64,000 bases of DNA, taken from Leptospiraceae bacterium (lineage in GTDB: Bacteria > Spirochaetota > Leptospiria > Leptospirales > Leptonemataceae). The first letter of the stretch is position 1. Every line of letters starts with the position of its first letter. Shown here piece after piece: positions 55,536-64,000 of the stretch. A model generated the notes under the pieces. It made no database searches, was not told where the DNA came from, and saw only the letters and a program-made list of their open reading frames with translations. The stretch is from assembly GCA_026418015.1 (NCBI GenBank), contig JAOACE010000022.1:88888-152887 (forward strand). The letters run 5' to 3'. A program made the position numbers and the translations under genes.

Positions 55536-56481
55536 CGTTAAAGCGATTTTGAACAAAAAAGTCAAATGTTTCTTCGGAAGTTTTTTGTGGTATGTATCCA
55601 AATTCTTGTTTAAGTTTAGTATTATCCAACACCGGTCTATATTTTAAGAATAATACTTGTTCCGAAGAATAAGGAGATAGATTGAATTTATATAAAATTT
55701 TTAATAAAATTTTTAACAATTTTTCCGGAAAATAGATCACTCTTTTTTTTAACTTTGTTGCAATTTCTTGAATCGTTAGGTATCCATCCCCTGCTAAATT
55801 GTAGATTCCAGCCTTATCAATACTAGAAAAAATAGCCTGCTCTAAACAACTAATAACATCTTGATCCCAAACAAAACTAAAAGGCGAATCTGAACCTTTT
55901 ATACCGATTATAAATTTATTTTCGAACAATTTTGTGATTTGATTTGATGTATTTTTCCCCAAAATAGTACTAACTCGAAAAACGTATTGTTTCATTAATG
56001 GATATTTTTTTCTGTAATGTTCTAACTTTTTTTCTATTAAACGCTTATGATAAGAATAGGCAAATTCTTGATTTCCTCTAATAGGATGAGATTCCTTGAT
56101 CGGTATAGGGTTATCGGGATAATATCCATAAGCTGCCCCACTCGAGGTAATGATAAACTTCTGAACCATATTTTTCCCTGCGCATTCCAAGATATTTTCT
56201 GTTCCTTTTACATCGATAGAAAACTGCTCTTCTTTCGACATCCCCTTTGGAGGATTTACAATCGATGCTAAATGAATCACCACATTGATCTGATAGATTC
56301 TTATAAGAGTACAAATTTCTGGATCCCTTATATCTTTGTAAAAAAATTCAACTTTTTCGTTATCCTTGATGTTTTTCTTTACATCAACAGCAATTATCTT
56401 TTCTATGAAGGGATTTTGTTGTAATTTTTCTATCAATAGTGAACCAATATAACCACTTGCACCAGTTACTAAAATTCGCAT
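55477..56481 (-). CDS. NAD-dependent epimerase/dehydratase (extended SDR)
   Basis: 334 residues. Rossmann motif TGASGYIG at the N-terminus, HLASIVNPP near 70, a TSSGAAYG strand with catalytic Ser near 118, and YSYHK (Tyr/Lys pair) near 145. Sugar-nucleotide epimerase-like overall, but the substrate cannot be told. AAAGGA precedes the ATG; it lies 4 bases after the symporter gene, so it belongs to the TauE - TPP enzyme - symporter group. Its end overlaps the convergent HD-GYP gene by 59 bases. Confidence 0.85.
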   Translation of the reverse strand: MRILVTGASGYIGSLLIEKLQQNPFIEKIIAVDVKKNIKDNEKVEFFYKDIRDPEICTLIRIYQINVVIHLASIVNPPKGMSKEEQFSIDVKGTENILECAGKNMVQKFIITSSGAAYGYYPDNPIPIKESHPIRGNQEFAYSYHKRLIEKKLEHYRKKYPLMKQYVFRVSTILGKNTSNQITKLFENKFIIGIKGSDSPFSFVWDQDVISCLEQAIFSSIDKAGIYNLAGDGYLTIQEIATKLKKRVIYFPEKLLKILLKILYKFNLSPYSSEQVLFLKYRPVLDNTKLKQEFGYIPQKTSEETFDFFVQNRFNVISYSNKNLETQPDKCSLV

Positions 56482-56485
56482 TGTA

Positions 56486-57397
56486 TTATCCTTTGATTGA
56501 CTTAATTTTATTCCAATAGAATGCTAACGATAATCCTGCTATAATATGCCAAATTCCCCACCAAGCAGCAATAAGAGCCATACCACCTAATCCATCAAAA
56601 AAATTAAAAATAAGAATTAATCCTAGACCAGAATTTTGAATTCCTACTTCTATCGTTATTGCTCTTACATCTTTTTCTTGTAATTTAAACAATTTCGAGG
56701 TAAAGTAACCACTCAAAAATGCTATTAGATTTTGAGCAAATACTAAAAAAATAATATATTTTATATATTTTATAAAATATTCAAAATTTACGTATAATGC
56801 AGATAGAACAAAAATTCCAAAAAAAATCAAAGAAAAATATTTAATAAAATTTGTAAATTTTGTTGCAAATTTAGGAAATCTATGAGATATCCACAAACCA
56901 AGTATTAAAGGAACACCTAACAATAAAAAAATGTTCAATAACATATCGAAGGGGTCTACTTGTAATTCTTTTATGAGAGAACTTGTATAAGGATTTAACG
57001 AACCCCAAACAGAAAAATTCAATGGAGTTAAAAAGATGGCCAGAATTGTAGATATTGCAGTCATACTTACGCTTAATGCAACATTTCCTTTTGCTAAAAA
57101 CGTAATATAATTGGAGATATTTCCTCCGGGGCACGCTGCAACTAGAATCATCCCTAATGCCATACTTGGTATTGGTTTTAGCCAAAGTGTTAACAGAAAC
57201 GAAAAGAATGGAAAAACTAAAAACTGACTCAATATTCCGATCAAAAAAGGAATGGGATTTTTAAACACATAACGAAAATCTTGAATTTTTAGAGAAAGAG
57301 AAATACCAAACATGATAAACCCAAGTACTACGTTTAACAAAAATAAGGACGATGGATTAAAATTTAAACGAATTTGATCTACTTCGTATACAGACAT
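56486..57397 (-). CDS. Bile acid:sodium symporter family (BASS) transporter
   Basis: 303 residues, nine or ten transmembrane helices. MFGISLSLKIQDFRYVFKNP near residue 31, the crossover motif VAACPGGNISNYITFLAKGN near 87, and a second broken helix with EVGIQNSGLGL near 251 are hallmarks of sodium-coupled BASS carriers. Relatives move bile acids, pyruvate, pantoate or other organic anions; the neighbouring TPP enzyme suggests a 2-oxo acid, which is inference. AGGAG lies seven bases before the ATG. Confidence 0.9.
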   Translation of the reverse strand: MSVYEVDQIRLNFNPSSLFLLNVVLGFIMFGISLSLKIQDFRYVFKNPIPFLIGILSQFLVFPFFSFLLTLWLKPIPSMALGMILVAACPGGNISNYITFLAKGNVALSVSMTAISTILAIFLTPLNFSVWGSLNPYTSSLIKELQVDPFDMLLNIFLLLGVPLILGLWISHRFPKFATKFTNFIKYFSLIFFGIFVLSALYVNFEYFIKYIKYIIFLVFAQNLIAFLSGYFTSKLFKLQEKDVRAITIEVGIQNSGLGLILIFNFFDGLGGMALIAAWWGIWHIIAGLSLAFYWNKIKSIKG

Positions 57398-57407
57398 AAA
57401 GAAACTC

Positions 57408-59141
57408 CTACTTCGTTGTTGGTTCTAAATGCATCTTTTTAAAATCTATTAGCCCTGGAGCCCACATATGTTTAACAGGATCGATATCCGCATGAATGAC
57501 AGAACAATGAGGAAAATCGAAACATTCCCTTAAAACATTTTTGATGTTCGATAAATTATTTATACGAATGCCTTTTGCCCCCATACTTTCTGCTAATTTT
57601 GCAAAATCGATTTCTCCAAAATCTGTATTGATGTTTTCTTCTGGACTTAGATGTTTAAACACAAGGGTTTTGATAGGTTTTAACGCAAATGACTGATTGA
57701 TTTTTACCATTCCCCATTGTTTATCACAAAAGACGATATAGATGATTTTTCTTTTGTAACGAACCGCCGTTTCGATTTCTTGGGGATGAAATCCCATGGC
57801 ACCATCTCCAATCAAACAAACGACAATGTCATTATTTTTTGCATAAGAGGCACCAATAGCTTGACTAACACCAGCACCTAACATACCAAATTTATAAGTA
57901 GAAATCATCGTCATAGTCTTTTTTATTTCGAGATAAAAATGAGACCAGACAGCAGTATTTCCACCATCAATCACATAAGTCGTATTTTCTGGCAAATACT
58001 CATTACATGCTTGAATCAATTGTGCAGGATGGATCAGAGATGTTTTTTGCATGGAAATTTTTATCAATTTTTTTTGCAAAGAATTTTTTTGTTGTTCAAT
58101 TTTATTTAATAGTTCATTCCACTTAAACTTAAAAGAAAGCTTTTGTTCTAGTAATGCAATCAAAAATGCTTTAACATCACTAATAATTCCAAGTGTTATG
58201 TTTCTACTTGAACCTATGATTTGTGGATCGATATCGACTTGAATCACCTTTAAGTTTTTTTGATTCCAATAAGGCTCTCTACCCCACCAATCTGTCTCTC
58301 CTAAACGCGAACCCAATACAATTGCTAAATCTGCTTTTTTATGAATAAAATGATTAAGAGAAATATAAGTCATAGGCAAAACAAAATCTTTTTCTAATAA
58401 AACGCTCCGTGCACCCCAGCTATAAGTCGTAGGAATATTCAATTGTTTAACAAGCTGAGTAAGTTCATGTTGAGCATTCGCGTGAATTACACCACTTCCA
58501 AAATGTATGATAGGAAACTCGGCATTTTGTAACAAATCCAAGGTTTTTTTTATCGCATCGGGAGATGGATAAGGAATCGTAGATGCTCTATACTGTTCTG
58601 GTTTTAAAGCTACAAATGGAATTTCGAATTCTCCATTGATTATATCTTCTGGTATATCTACATGGACTACCCCTGGTCTTCCTTCGTAGCATTTTCGAAA
58701 TGCCATTCGCATAATTTCTGGTATTCTTTCTGGCGAAGGTACTAAAAAACTTGCTTTGGATATCTGTTTGATTGTCTCTGTTTGGTTAAAGTACTGATAT
58801 GTACCAAGTCGAACTGGGTTGACAATTCCATGTCTTCTAAAAGATGTTATTACCAATACGCGATTTCCTTCTGCTTCTTCTACTACAAGGCCGGGTAAAA
58901 TATTCGCAACACCAGGTCCATTACTTGCCATGCATACGCCTAATTTTCCCGTAAAACGAGCATAAGCGCCAGCCATATGTGCTGCGGAAGTTTCGTGCCT
59001 TGGAGAGATAAGCTCAATTCCATAATTTCTTAGAGAAGAATAAAAACCAAAATAGGTTCCATCAATAATTCCAAAAACCTTTTCCACCCCCTCTAACTTT
59101 AACATTTCCGCAATCACATCTCCACCTTTTCTTTTTTTCAT
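57408..59141 (-). CDS. ThDP-dependent acetolactate-synthase-like enzyme
   Basis: About 577 residues. The ATG at 59141 is chosen because AGAGG lies five bases upstream; a GTG at 59147 falls inside that site. Pyr domain with FGIIDGTYFGFY and the catalytic Glu in RHETSAAHMAGAYARF; central domain near 190-330; PP domain with the ThDP-Mg motif GDGAMGFHPQEIETAVRYKR and then CDKQWGM. It lacks the FDDRVAG signature of true acetolactate synthases (here GSRLGETDWWG), so the substrate is different or unknown. Lies between TauE-like and BASS genes, both anion transporters. Confidence 0.88.
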   Translation of the reverse strand: MKKRKGGDVIAEMLKLEGVEKVFGIIDGTYFGFYSSLRNYGIELISPRHETSAAHMAGAYARFTGKLGVCMASNGPGVANILPGLVVEEAEGNRVLVITSFRRHGIVNPVRLGTYQYFNQTETIKQISKASFLVPSPERIPEIMRMAFRKCYEGRPGVVHVDIPEDIINGEFEIPFVALKPEQYRASTIPYPSPDAIKKTLDLLQNAEFPIIHFGSGVIHANAQHELTQLVKQLNIPTTYSWGARSVLLEKDFVLPMTYISLNHFIHKKADLAIVLGSRLGETDWWGREPYWNQKNLKVIQVDIDPQIIGSSRNITLGIISDVKAFLIALLEQKLSFKFKWNELLNKIEQQKNSLQKKLIKISMQKTSLIHPAQLIQACNEYLPENTTYVIDGGNTAVWSHFYLEIKKTMTMISTYKFGMLGAGVSQAIGASYAKNNDIVVCLIGDGAMGFHPQEIETAVRYKRKIIYIVFCDKQWGMVKINQSFALKPIKTLVFKHLSPEENINTDFGEIDFAKLAESMGAKGIRINNLSNIKNVLRECFDFPHCSVIHADIDPVKHMWAPGLIDFKKMHLEPTTK

Positions 59142-59162
59142 AAACACCTCTTTTTTTATAAA

Positions 59163-59897
59163 TTATTTTAATAAAATAATTAAAGTACTAACAATCAAAA
59201 TCCCCCTGATGAATAATTGAAAATGTTCAACAGAAATTTTTTCGTAAACCTTTTGTCCTAATGTCATGCTTACAGGAAGCACAAGCATCATAAAAAGCGA
59301 AGTCTTAAACTGTTCTAAATTTATGGAATGATGTATTAATAACAAAGAATCAAAGATCAACCAAACAAAGATTAAAGAAATGCGAAAAACGAATTTATCG
59401 ATATTATAATGACTTATACCATAAACTAAAAACGGTCCTCCCGTAGCAAAGATTGCATGGACGATGCCCGATATAAAAACCCAAAAACGAGCAAAAATTG
59501 GATTTTGAATTTTAAAAGATTTGTTTTTATACAATAAAAAGAATTCAAACAAAGATAACATAAAAATCAACCCTGCAAAAAGTTTATTTAAAGGAAGGGA
59601 AAATTTTTGTATCCATTGAGTTGTCCATAAACCTATTACAAAACCCAATCCCATATAGCTAAAAATATTTTTTAGTAAAAACGAATAATCGATGTTTTTA
59701 TAATGTATCAATACCATAGAAAAACACATGATTACATTTAATAACAACACGATTGGCAGAATTTCGTAGAGCTGAAAAAACAAAATACCTAATGTAAGAA
59801 TAATTAGCGTACTTCCAAATCCTGTGATGGTTTGAACCAAATAGCCTGTAAACAAGATCAAAGCAAGAATGAGCATCATTTTTAGAATATAAAGCAA
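59163..59897 (-). CDS. TauE/SafE-family anion exporter
   Basis: 244 residues with seven or eight hydrophobic helices and the family pattern of two related halves: LVQTITGFGSTLIILTLGIL near residue 20 and a GIVHAIFATGGPFLVYGISH repeat near 137. Family members export sulfite, sulfoacetate or other sulfur-containing or organic anions. First gene of the minus-strand group leading to the TPP enzyme, BASS carrier and epimerase; the gap to the next gene is about 20 bases. Confidence 0.82.
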   Translation of the reverse strand: MLYILKMMLILALILFTGYLVQTITGFGSTLIILTLGILFFQLYEILPIVLLLNVIMCFSMVLIHYKNIDYSFLLKNIFSYMGLGFVIGLWTTQWIQKFSLPLNKLFAGLIFMLSLFEFFLLYKNKSFKIQNPIFARFWVFISGIVHAIFATGGPFLVYGISHYNIDKFVFRISLIFVWLIFDSLLLIHHSINLEQFKTSLFMMLVLPVSMTLGQKVYEKISVEHFQLFIRGILIVSTLIILLK

Positions 59898-59965
59898 TTT
59901 GTATACCTGCCAAAAAATATATTTTTTGGCTAAATTTTTTGTAAATGAATGTTAAATTTTAATCA

Positions 59966-59994
59966 TTGACAAATTTTTGTCACATAAGAATATT
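59966..59994 (+). promoter_or_regulatory. Promoter of the sigma54-type activator gene, likely leaderless
   Basis: TTGACA (59966-59971), 17 bases, AATATT (59989-59994). The ATG at 60000 is about where transcription would start; no Shine-Dalgarno precedes it. Confidence 0.5.
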
Positions 59995-59999
59995 GCATT

Positions 60000-61625
60000 A
60001 TGCTTCCAATGGTTTCTTTGGAAAAAAAACTAGAAATCCTCCACAAAAATATTTTTAAGATTGGGCATGCATACGAAGACTTTCTTTTGTTTTTGTACAA
60101 TTGTAATGAATTATTAAACAACGTATTTTCGTTTGAATCTTCGTTTTTTGTTCTAACAGAATTTACCGAAAATCCTTTAACCTTTGGTCATGTTCCTAAA
60201 TGGTTTACCAATCCAATCAAAAAAATCTTTTTTTCGAAGATTAAAATTCACCCTGATGATGTAGAACCTCTAAAACAATTTTTTTTGAATTTTGATAAGT
60301 CTAATTCGCATCCTCTACAACAACAATTTAAAACTATGACAAAAATTCTACAAAGATTAAAACAAGAGAACTATCAACTTTTTTATCCAATTATTTTCCA
60401 GAACGAAATTTTTGGCTTTTATTTTGCAAAAACGAAAAAACCATTAAAAGAACATGATATTTATATTTTAGATATTCTATCGATTTATTTCGCTCTGGCA
60501 ATTCGAAATGCAATCATAAGAAAAGAAAACCAAAAATTAAGAATACAAAATAAACTTACGATGGAAGTAGAAAATTCTTATTCCATTCCGGAGAACCTAA
60601 AACCTATGATCATCAAGATACAAGATAAGTCTTATCTAATTGCATCTTCGCAAATGAAAAACATGGTAGAAAATATTGAAAAGTTAAAAAATATTTATTT
60701 TCCGATTTTGATTACAGGCGAAACAGGTACAGGAAAAGAATTCATTGCAAGGTATTTTCATTATGTGAATAAAGCTGATCGACCTTTTATTGCCATCAAT
60801 TGCTCTTCAATTCCAGAATCCTTATGGGAGAGTGAATTATTTGGTTATAAAAAAGGATCTTTTACAGATGCAAAAAATGATAAAAAAGGTTTATTAGAAG
60901 AAGCAGAAGATGGAAGCATCTTTTTCGATGAAATTGCAGAAATTCCTTTGGAAATTCAAGCAAAATTACTTCGTCTTATACAAGAGAAAAAGTTTAGACC
61001 ATTAGGTAGTACAAAAGAAATCGAAGTAAAATGCAATTTTATTTTTGCAACTAATAAAAACTTGATCGATAAAATTCAGAAAAATGAATTTCGCGAAGAT
61101 TTATATTATAGGATTTCTACGATTCATTTCCATCTTCCTCCTTTAAGAGAACGAAAAGAAGATTTATTAATCTTGATTGATTATTTTATCAACAAATACA
61201 CAGAACTTTTTAACAAAAAAATTACACTCGATAAAGAAGTTTATCAATATCTAATCAACCCCAAAATCCACCCATGGAAAGGAAATATTCGCGAACTCGA
61301 AAATTATATCGTAAAAATGATTTTCGAAGCCAAAAACTCACACATTACGTTAGAGAGTTTAGTTGAATCAAAAATACATTCTTCTACACAAAATGATTTT
61401 ATTAAAGAAATTGAACAAACAACAGAAGAACTATTGGGATTAGCTTCTGGTATGCAAATCGATTTCGAAAATATGATAAAAAAGATTTCTAAAAAAATTA
61501 TCACAGAAGCATTAGAGCGTTGTAAAGGCAATCGAACACGAGCTAGTCAACTATTGGGAATCTCTCGTGGAAAACTCAACTATCAAATTAAAGAATTAAA
61601 CATCAAGGTAGAATCAAAAGATTGA
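60000..61625 (+). CDS. Sigma54-type AAA+ transcriptional activator with GAF-like sensor
   Basis: 541 residues. The N-terminal about 175 residues are a GAF-like sensor (FYPIIFQNEIFGFYFAKTKK and the DIYILDILSIYFALAIRNA helix). The AAA+ domain has Walker A GETGTGK (240-246), the sigma54-contact loop as GSFTDA (286-291) instead of GAFTGA, Walker B FFDE (308-311) and the arginine-finger region REDLYYR. The C-terminal Fis-type helix-turn-helix is at about 500-541 (CKGNRTRASQLLGISRGKLN). It would activate sigma54 promoters in response to an unknown ligand; the altered loop leaves sigma54 dependence uncertain. No kinase partner is adjacent. Confidence 0.87.
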   Translation: MLPMVSLEKKLEILHKNIFKIGHAYEDFLLFLYNCNELLNNVFSFESSFFVLTEFTENPLTFGHVPKWFTNPIKKIFFSKIKIHPDDVEPLKQFFLNFDKSNSHPLQQQFKTMTKILQRLKQENYQLFYPIIFQNEIFGFYFAKTKKPLKEHDIYILDILSIYFALAIRNAIIRKENQKLRIQNKLTMEVENSYSIPENLKPMIIKIQDKSYLIASSQMKNMVENIEKLKNIYFPILITGETGTGKEFIARYFHYVNKADRPFIAINCSSIPESLWESELFGYKKGSFTDAKNDKKGLLEEAEDGSIFFDEIAEIPLEIQAKLLRLIQEKKFRPLGSTKEIEVKCNFIFATNKNLIDKIQKNEFREDLYYRISTIHFHLPPLRERKEDLLILIDYFINKYTELFNKKITLDKEVYQYLINPKIHPWKGNIRELENYIVKMIFEAKNSHITLESLVESKIHSSTQNDFIKEIEQTTEELLGLASGMQIDFENMIKKISKKIITEALERCKGNRTRASQLLGISRGKLNYQIKELNIKVESKD

Positions 61626-61655
61626 TTTTCTTATAACAAAGAAAAAAAAGGTTTT

Positions 61656-62267
61656 ATGAAGATTTATTGGAATGATTTTTATCAAAAAATTATAAATTTT
61701 TTAAAACAATTAGAAAATCCTTTATTTCGACTAAAAGCTTTTTTTGTTATGGTGTTTTTATTTTTATCTAGTTTTATAATGTTGACGAATAGTAATCCTT
61801 TTTATTTTTTTCTTCCTTATAAAATTTATCCCATTAAATTCTTTTCTTCTAAAACTAAAAGATTTTATTATTATTCTTACGATAGAGATACCAAAGAGTT
61901 GAAAGAATTACAAACAGACTTGATGGATTACGAAGAAATCGATAAAAATATTTATCAATTCGCAAAAATGATTCAAGAACCACCGATATTTTTAGGTTCT
62001 GCCAAAAACAAATCAGAAATGGTTTATTTTCCTGCTTATAGTTTAGCAATAACGTTGATTCACAAAGACAATCATTTATTATATATTTTTTTTAACAGAA
62101 AAGTTATAGAAAACTATCCCTACCAAAGAAGAATCGATAACCGAAATGATTTTGATTTTTTGGATCATTACAAAAAAGCCCTTGTGAAGACGATTTTTAA
62201 AAATTATATCGATATAAACGAAATCCAATGGATAGAAAATAAACATATCGATATTTATAAAAAATAA
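61656..62267 (+). CDS. Single-pass membrane protein, function unknown
   Basis: 203 residues. One transmembrane helix at about 27-45 (AFFVMVFLFLSSFIML) after a short cytoplasmic part, then a Tyr/Lys-rich periplasmic domain of about 150 residues; a segment around residue 120-150 (SLAITLIHKDNHLLYIFFN) recalls GerMN-like repeats but not convincingly. It lies 30 bases after the activator gene and converges with the CPBP protease gene, overlapping it by 13 bases. No family assigned. Confidence 0.65.
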   Translation: MKIYWNDFYQKIINFLKQLENPLFRLKAFFVMVFLFLSSFIMLTNSNPFYFFLPYKIYPIKFFSSKTKRFYYYSYDRDTKELKELQTDLMDYEEIDKNIYQFAKMIQEPPIFLGSAKNKSEMVYFPAYSLAITLIHKDNHLLYIFFNRKVIENYPYQRRIDNRNDFDFLDHYKKALVKTIFKNYIDINEIQWIENKHIDIYKK

Positions 62268-63040
62268 AAGATGGTTAGATTCGCCAAAGAATGAACCATC
62301 ACACAGAAAATTAATCTATCTGTGAAAATTCTTAAAAGCGACAAAGCCATACCACAAAGAAAATACAATATTCCTTGTTCAAAATTGGGCAAATGTAAAA
62401 CAGAAAAAATCAGGTTTGAGACAAAATGTCCTACGACTTGACGAAAAAAATCCCTTCCAAATAGATTGGGTATAGAATAGCGAAAAATGATTTCTTCTAA
62501 ATTAGGAGCACTTATTATTCCGATGGTTAGAATCCATTTTTCAACAGGATAATAAACATTAAAGTTAGGTTTTTCTATTTGATTTATGGTAAATAACAAA
62601 TAAACAAGAAGATAAAACATGACGATAGAAATGAGATAATGAAACATATTTTTGCTCAAGCGAAACAAAAAATAGAGTTCATACGGTTGTAGTGTGAATA
62701 GCATCAAAATTCCCAAGATTCCCATAGCATAAGGCCAGAAAAGAGAAAAGACAAAAAAGGGAGAAAACGAAAAATTCAGAATATAATAAACTAAAAAACC
62801 CAAAAAGGATAAGATGAACAAAAACAAAAGAAAATACAGAAACTTATAAGAAGAATAAAAAACTTTGTGAAGCATTGTTTGAATTTTTAATTTTTCTTCG
62901 GGGGAAAGTTTTTTATATTCGTTAAAGGTGTTTTTAAGTTCTTCGATTTCTTGTTTGGATAAATATTTTTCGATATTAATTCTATATTTTGGAGGTATTA
63001 AAACCCATAACAAGGCAGCAATTTTTTTGTTTGAATTCAT
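62255..63040 (-). CDS. CPBP intramembrane metalloprotease (Rce1-like)
   Basis: 261 residues with about six transmembrane helices. All CPBP motifs are intact: Glu182-Glu183-x3-Arg187 (EEIIFR), FSVLH with His216, and His250-x3-Asn254 (HSLAN). Family members cleave proteins after CAAX-like sites or act in bacteriocin immunity; here the target is unknown. The first about 60 residues are soluble and helical. It converges with the upstream membrane-protein gene and diverges from asd. Confidence 0.88.
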   Translation of the reverse strand: MNSNKKIAALLWVLIPPKYRINIEKYLSKQEIEELKNTFNEYKKLSPEEKLKIQTMLHKVFYSSYKFLYFLLFLFILSFLGFLVYYILNFSFSPFFVFSLFWPYAMGILGILMLFTLQPYELYFLFRLSKNMFHYLISIVMFYLLVYLLFTINQIEKPNFNVYYPVEKWILTIGIISAPNLEEIIFRYSIPNLFGRDFFRQVVGHFVSNLIFSVLHLPNFEQGILYFLCGMALSLLRIFTDRLIFCVMVHSLANLTIFYFL

Positions 63041-63077
63041 ACTAAATAAGAAAAAAATGTCTTATTACGGAGTTTAT

Positions 63078-64000
63078 ATGTCAAAAAATATTGCAATAGT
63101 TGGTGCAACAGGTGCAGTAGGTCAAGAATTTTTACATGTCCTAGAAAAACGCAATTTTCCCATCAATAAATTGAAGTTGTTAGCTTCTCCTCGAAGTGAA
63201 GGGAAGCTCCTTACTTTTAAAGGAGAAAAAATTCCAGTCGAAGTGTTAAAAGAAGATTCTTTTCATGATGTAGACATTGCATTGTTTAGTGCTGGTGGAT
63301 CAATCAGTAAACAATATGCACCAGCAGCTGTAGCTTTTGGAACAATTGTGGTGGATAACTCGAGTGCATTTCGAATGGATCCTGAGGTCCCCTTAGTGGT
63401 ACCGGAAATCAATCCTGAAGATATCAAAAAACACAAAGGAATCATAGCTAACCCCAATTGTAGCACTATCATCATGCTCATGGCAATTTATCCTATTCAT
63501 AAGCTTTATCATGTAAAAAGGATTATGGTTTCTACTTATCAAGCAGCATCTGGAGCGGGTGCTGCCGCGATGGAAGAACTCCGAGAACAAGCACTTGCTT
63601 ATCTTCAAGGAAAACCTATTCCCACCAAAGCATTGCCTTATCAATTAGCCTTTAATGTATACAGTCATAATTCTAGTATTGATTTGTCTAACGGATACAA
63701 TCAAGAAGAAATTAAAATGATCAAAGAAACAAAAAAAATACTGAATTATCCAGAAATTAAGGTTTCTCCTACTTGCGTTCGCGTTTCTACTTTTAGAGCA
63801 CATGCAGAGTCTATTACAGTTGAGCTAGAAAAACCTGCCGATTTGAATGCGATTAAAGAAGCTTATAATCAATTTCCCGGTGTTCGAGTATTGGATGATT
63901 GGGAAAAAAATTATTTTCCCATGCCCATAGAAGTTTCTGGCAAAGACGATGTATATGTAGGAAGAATTCGTTATGATTACGAAGATCAAGAGAAAAAAAC
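63078..64000 (+). CDS. asd: Aspartate-semialdehyde dehydrogenase, 3' end cut by window
   Basis: 307 residues visible; the frame is open to the last base. NADPH-binding VGATGAVGQEF at the N-terminus, the catalytic cysteine in NPNCST near residue 128, the SGAGAAAMEELREQ block and the substrate-binding RVSTFRAHAESI near 236 are all present. Makes aspartate semialdehyde for lysine, threonine, methionine and diaminopimelate. GGAG (63069-63072) precedes the ATG. Only about the last 20-40 residues should be missing. Confidence 0.95.
   Translation, partial: MSKNIAIVGATGAVGQEFLHVLEKRNFPINKLKLLASPRSEGKLLTFKGEKIPVEVLKEDSFHDVDIALFSAGGSISKQYAPAAVAFGTIVVDNSSAFRMDPEVPLVVPEINPEDIKKHKGIIANPNCSTIIMLMAIYPIHKLYHVKRIMVSTYQAASGAGAAAMEELREQALAYLQGKPIPTKALPYQLAFNVYSHNSSIDLSNGYNQEEIKMIKETKKILNYPEIKVSPTCVRVSTFRAHAESITVELEKPADLNAIKEAYNQFPGVRVLDDWEKNYFPMPIEVSGKDDVYVGRIRYDYEDQEKK

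Noticed and set aside
57408..59141. Second acetolactate synthase (ilvB paralogue)
   Set aside because: The catalytic Glu and ThDP motif are shared by the whole superfamily, but the FDDRVAG signature and sequence around it differ, so a more general call is safer.
1..64000. CRISPR arrays, insertion sequences, tRNA or rRNA genes
   Set aside because: Intergenic spaces were read on both strands; no regularly spaced repeats, transposase frames, cloverleaf-like sequences or rRNA signatures were found.

Overview
The window is an AT-rich (about 30% GC by eye), gene-dense bacterial chromosome segment with 55 protein-coding genes, two of them cut by the window ends, and one pseudogene. I saw no rRNA, tRNA, insertion sequence, prophage or CRISPR array. 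Outer-membrane features (OmpA-domain protein, TolC, LPS heptose epimerase HldD, many lipoproteins with loose lipoboxes) indicate a diderm. An acyltransferase/GpsA fusion, DUF1564-like ribbon-helix-helix proteins, a DUF3095 protein, a bactofilin/M23 pair and a large B12-dependent ribonucleotide reductase point to a low-GC relative of the Leptospira lineage of spirochaetes. That placement is an inference from gene content; no phylogenetic marker was aligned.

Region by region. 1-7.4 kb: a DUF4105-like protein, SecG, acetolactate synthase (ilvB without a regulatory subunit, but with a double-ACT protein nearby) and a cation/proton antiporter. 7.4-11.6 kb: a minus-strand group with Hsp33, a DUF4015 protein and MnmA. 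11.6-25.4 kb: an OmpA-family surface protein, a DUF3095 cyclase-like protein, NrdJ, a ceramidase-like membrane protein and an overlapping operon of biotin carboxylase/biotin carrier, BFD ferredoxin and histone-deacetylase-like hydrolase. Two paralogous DUF1564-like proteins bracket the NrdJ-to-deacetylase part. 25.5-31.5 kb is the most accessory part: an alpha/beta hydrolase, a stand-alone H-NOX haem sensor, a decayed BrxL/Lon-like (BREX-type phage defence) gene, and a three-gene copper operon (cupredoxin-beta-helix-PLDc_N fusion lipoprotein, small PLDc_N protein, two-domain multicopper oxidase).

31.5-46.8 kb: LURP-one-like and CHAD proteins, a FAD-linked oxidase, YqeY, a GT-C-like membrane protein, HldD, an esterase, and the most striking gene: one polypeptide joining a [2Fe-2S] ferredoxin domain, a class III adenylate cyclase and a haem peroxidase of the ascorbate-peroxidase type. 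Then come DUF2157/GDYXXLXY membrane proteins, a LamG-type exported protein, TolC, a flavin reductase and a HiPIP. 46.8-64 kb: ribosomal proteins L13/S9, bactofilin with a degenerate LytM protein, PlsC-GpsA fusion, PanD, a GAF/HD-GYP protein with a large insertion, a minus-strand group TauE - TPP enzyme - bile-acid-type symporter - epimerase, a sigma54-type activator with an altered GAFTGA loop, a CPBP protease and the start of asd.

Signal transduction is dense: cyclase/peroxidase, DUF3095, H-NOX, HD-GYP and the sigma54-type activator suggest cyclic-nucleotide and redox/gas sensing. Several of these genes have no Shine-Dalgarno sequence and a -10-like hexamer a few bases before the start codon, suggesting leaderless transcripts. 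Gene ends are tightly packed and convergent pairs often overlap by a few bases.
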